A stretch of DNA of 7,315 bases from an uncultured Syntrophobacteraceae bacterium. GTDB taxonomy: Bacteria > Desulfobacterota > Syntrophobacteria > Syntrophobacterales > Syntrophobacteraceae. Below, piece after piece: positions 4,840 through 7,315 of this stretch. Location: NCBI GenBank assembly GCA_937889795.1, contig CALBZH010000880.1, forward strand, positions 1-7,315, read 5' to 3'. Both the position numbers and the translations under genes were made by a program. The notes below the pieces were generated by a model that was given only the letters and a program-made list of their open reading frames with translations, ran no database searches and had not been told where the DNA came from. Numbering within the stretch: position 1 is the first letter of the stretch; the number at the start of each line of letters is the position of its first letter.

Positions 4840-6660
4840 ATGGCTCACGACTCGCGAAATGTATACGGGATAGCGGTATCTCCCGGGATTGCCATCGGCA
4901 AAGCGCATGTCCTGGAGCGCGGCAAGATCCAGGTCCCTCAATACACGCTGCCAAACGGGGCCGCCGTCGAGCGCGAGTGCGAACGATTTGAGCGGGCGGT
5001 CATGAGGGCGGAAAAGGACCTACGCGAGATCAAGGAGCGGATCCATCCGGAATTCCGCGAGCACGCGCAGATCATCGAAGTCCACTTGATGATGCTCAGG
5101 GACCGCCTTCTGTACGACGAAACCCTTGCTTGTATTCGAGAAGAAAAGCTCAATGCACAATGGGCGCTCTCTCGATCGCTGAAAAAAGCCCACGACCTGT
5201 TCGACGCCCTGACGGACGAATACATCCGGAGTCGCGTCGCCGATGTCGATGCCGTGGGCGAGCGCGTGCTTCGGAATCTCGCAGGCCAGACACACGACCT
5301 CTTCAGCGAGATCCGTGAGCGGGTGATCATCGTGGCCCGCGATCTCTCCCCCGCCGACACTGCCCAGCTGCAGCTGGAGCGGACCCTTGGTCTCGTGACC
5401 GACATGGGGGGAAGGACCTCCCACACCTCCATCCTTGCCCGATCGCTCAACATTCCCGCTGTTGTGGGGACGGAAAGGGCAACCGAGGTCGTTCCGGCCG
5501 GCAAGGTCATCATCGTTGACGGCATCGCGGGATGCGTCATCACCAATCCGACCGAGCGGGAAATCGCCGCCTATTACGAACGGCAGGAGGAGCTCGAACG
5601 GTATCGCGTCGAAATCTCCAAGAAGTCGCACCTTCCGGCTGAAACCCGCGATGGGGTCAGGATAGGCGTTGAGGCCAACATCGAGCTCATCGAAGAAGTG
5701 GTGGCGGCCAAGGATAACGGGGCGGAAGGAGTTGGGCTGTACCGCACGGAGTTCTTTTTCATGAACCGCAAGGAGCTCCCGGACGAAGAGACACTCTATT
5801 ACACGTACAGAGAGCTTGCGGAGCTCATGGCACCCCAGCGGGTGACCATGCGCACGCTCGATCTGGGAGCCGAAAAGGTTGCCGCCTGGTTTCCCCGCCT
5901 CCAGGAAGCCAATCCGGCTTTGGGACTTCGCTCGATTCGACTGTGTCTCTATTACAGGGACCTCTTCAAGACCCAGCTTCGGGCCATCCTTCGGGCCAGC
6001 GCTGCCGCAAAGAACCTGCGCCTCATGTTTCCACTCGTGTCGGGTGTCGGGGAGCTCCTGGACGCAAAACGGGTCCTGAAGGAAGTCCAGGAAGAGCTGA
6101 CTATTCAGCGAATTCCCTTCGACGAAGACATGCCGATCGGCGTGATGATCGAAGTTCCCTCTGCCGCCGTTGTGGCCGATCTCATGGCACGAAAAGTCCA
6201 GTTCTTCAGCGTCGGGACCAACGACCTCATTCAGTACAGCATCGCCATCGACCGGGCCAATGAGCATGTGGCCTACCTGTATGAGCCTTTGCACCCGGGG
6301 GTGCTGCGACTCCTGAAACAGACCGTGGACGCCGGACACCGCGCTGGAATCGAAGTCTCCATCTGCGGCGAAATGGCGGCGGACCCGTTCAATCTCCCGA
6401 TCCTGCTCGGACTGCAATTCGACACCCTCAGCATGAACCCGCAGGCCGTGCCCCAGGTCAAGCATTTGGTATCCTATTCGCACGTCAAAACGTGCCAGCG
6501 GTTTGTTAAAGAGGCCCTGCAGCTCAGCACCTCTCGGGAGATCAGCGACTTGCTCCAACGGAAGTTTTTCGACAAGCTGCCGCAGGATCTGAGGCTTTTC
6601 AGTACGAGCGACTGGATCACGCAATCCAGGACGTCAGTTCCTTCAAGGCAGGCATCCTAG
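4840..6660 (+). CDS. ptsI: phosphotransferase system Enzyme I (PEP-protein phosphotransferase)
   Basis: Enzyme I autophosphorylates from PEP and transfers the phosphate to HPr in the cytoplasm. From the ATG at 4840 it has 606 residues. The N-terminus (YGIAVSPGIAIGKA, 9-22) leads into the helical HPr-binding region. The phosphohistidine loop GGRTSHTSILARSLNIPAVVG puts the active histidine at 195. The PEP-binding barrel follows, with GLYRTEF (Arg302), RTLDLGAEK (Arg338), NPALGLRSIR, MIEVP (Glu438), FFSVGTNDLIQYSIAIDR (Asp462, metal ligand) and CGEMAADP with the catalytic-type Cys509. All key residues are present, so it should be active. It is about 30 residues longer than the enterobacterial enzyme, mostly through a C-terminal extension with an Arg/Ser-rich end. 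The reading frame extends upstream to 4636, but that part does not look like protein; the Shine-Dalgarno before 4840 is weak, so the exact start is less certain than the identity. Confidence 0.95.
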   Translation: MAHDSRNVYGIAVSPGIAIGKAHVLERGKIQVPQYTLPNGAAVERECERFERAVMRAEKDLREIKERIHPEFREHAQIIEVHLMMLRDRLLYDETLACIREEKLNAQWALSRSLKKAHDLFDALTDEYIRSRVADVDAVGERVLRNLAGQTHDLFSEIRERVIIVARDLSPADTAQLQLERTLGLVTDMGGRTSHTSILARSLNIPAVVGTERATEVVPAGKVIIVDGIAGCVITNPTEREIAAYYERQEELERYRVEISKKSHLPAETRDGVRIGVEANIELIEEVVAAKDNGAEGVGLYRTEFFFMNRKELPDEETLYYTYRELAELMAPQRVTMRTLDLGAEKVAAWFPRLQEANPALGLRSIRLCLYYRDLFKTQLRAILRASAAAKNLRLMFPLVSGVGELLDAKRVLKEVQEELTIQRIPFDEDMPIGVMIEVPSAAVVADLMARKVQFFSVGTNDLIQYSIAIDRANEHVAYLYEPLHPGVLRLLKQTVDAGHRAGIEVSICGEMAADPFNLPILLGLQFDTLSMNPQAVPQVKHLVSYSHVKTCQRFVKEALQLSTSREISDLLQRKFFDKLPQDLRLFSTSDWITQSRTSVPSRQAS

Positions 6661-6710
6661 CACAGCCGGAATGCCGGCCGTGAAACGGCGCAACCCCACA
6701 ACTCACGCGT

Positions 6711-7205
6711 ATGCCCATGGAAAAGAAAACTGGAGCTCAGCCCAAACAATCAACACGCCTGGTCTGCCAAAACAAGAAGGCTTTCCACGACTACGAAATC
6801 ATGGAGACCTTCGAGGCAGGGATGGTCCTCGTGGGGACGGAGGTCAAGTCGCTGCGTGAGGGAAGGGCCAACCTGAAGGACAGCTACGCCAAGGTCAAGA
6901 AAGGCGAGGTCTTCCTGTACGGTCTGCACATCAGCCCGTACACCCACGCCTTTTATGACAACCATGATCCAGAGCGGGTTCGAAAGCTCCTTCTCCACAA
7001 CTACGAGATCAAGCGAATCCTCGGGAAGACTCAAGAAAAGGGCTTTGCGCTGATCCCCTTGAAGATCTACTTCAGCGGCGGCAGGGCCAAAGTCGAAATC
7101 GCGCTGGCCCGTGGCAAGAAACTGTACGACAAACGCGAGAGCATCAAGAAGAAGGAAGAGCGCCGCGAAATCGACCGGATGCGCAAGCAGCGAAAGCCCA
7201 ACTGA
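6711..7205 (+). CDS. smpB: SsrA-binding protein SmpB
   Basis: SmpB binds the tRNA-like domain of tmRNA and brings it to stalled ribosomes for trans-translation. The 164-residue product carries the family features in order: NKKAFHDYEI (21-30), GTEVKSLREGRANLKDSYA (42-60), the HISPY segment (73-77), DPERVRKLLLH (86-96), a strand-rich core, GKKLYDKRE (135-143), and a very basic C-terminal tail (KKKEERREIDRMRKQRK) that enters the ribosomal decoding and mRNA channel. Length is normal for the family. The ATG at 6711 is the first start after an in-frame stop at 6681; a second ATG two codons later is also possible, and neither has a clear Shine-Dalgarno. It follows ptsI by 50 bp on the same strand and may be read from the same transcript. 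No tmRNA gene is visible in the 110 bases after it. Confidence 0.95.
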   Translation: MPMEKKTGAQPKQSTRLVCQNKKAFHDYEIMETFEAGMVLVGTEVKSLREGRANLKDSYAKVKKGEVFLYGLHISPYTHAFYDNHDPERVRKLLLHNYEIKRILGKTQEKGFALIPLKIYFSGGRAKVEIALARGKKLYDKRESIKKKEERREIDRMRKQRKPN

Positions 7206-7266
7206 CGCGCAATCGCCGAGCACGCCGGCTGCTGTAACCGTTCGTGTGCAATTCGAGACAGTTGGT

Positions 7267-7294
7267 TTCAGGTTTCAGTGTTCAGGTTTCAGTC
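7267..7294 (+). repeat. short tandem repeat, two 14-base units
   Basis: TTCAGGTTTCAGTG (7267-7280) is followed directly by TTCAGGTTTCAGTC (7281-7294), differing only in the last base. It lies 61 bases after the smpB stop in a non-coding stretch that runs to the window edge. TTCAGGTTTCAG-type arrays are commonly found between genes in proteobacteria; whether more units follow beyond position 7315 cannot be seen. Confidence 0.6.
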
Positions 7295-7315
7295 GAACGG
7301 CTTCTGGCCTCTCTC

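Noticed and set aside
5020..6624. 534-codon minus-strand ORF antisense to ptsI
   Set aside because: It lies entirely within the unambiguous Enzyme I gene and has no family features; long antisense frames are common opposite GC-rich genes.
7206..7315. Start of a tmRNA gene after smpB
   Set aside because: No tRNA-like 5' end (GGGGG-type acceptor start) or tag-peptide region is visible in the 110 bases available.

Overview
The window looks like an ordinary chromosomal stretch from a GC-rich Gram-negative bacterium. The protein set (a long RdgC relative with an extra C-terminal tail, a DUF151 nuclease-like protein, an HPr/Enzyme I pair next to smpB) and the style of the small basic peptide suggest Desulfobacterota (former Deltaproteobacteria), perhaps near Syntrophobacterales. 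That placement is inferred from remembered family resemblance; no marker gene here fixes the taxonomy.

Layout. Positions 1-279 (+) hold the 3' end of a LolA/DUF1571-like envelope protein gene. It converges on a minus-strand block reading from about 4010 down to 360: a small DUF3147-like membrane protein, a DUF151/bifunctional-nuclease protein with its own clear sigma70-type promoter, a doubtful 83-codon ORF overlapping its stop, a 34-residue highly basic peptide gene, an RdgC-like recombination protein, and a 348-residue membrane-anchored protein of unknown function. Beyond a 266-bp divergent spacer, the plus strand carries ptsH (HPr), ptsI (Enzyme I) and smpB. The ptsH-ptsI gap is about 300 bp and contains a GC-rich inverted repeat. 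The right edge holds a short tandem repeat.

How the genes work together. HPr and Enzyme I form the general phosphorelay of the PEP-dependent phosphotransferase system: EI takes phosphate from PEP on His195 and passes it to HPr His14. No sugar-specific EII is present here, so transported sugar versus regulatory use cannot be told. SmpB is the tmRNA partner in ribosome rescue; no tmRNA gene is visible. RdgC-type proteins bind duplex DNA and modulate RecA. The gene directly downstream of rdgC encodes a protein with one N-terminal membrane helix and may be cotranscribed with it. That pair, with the tiny basic peptide gene just upstream, is the least explained part of the window. I found no CRISPR array, insertion sequence, tRNA, rRNA or clear mobile element. 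Most of the window is housekeeping.
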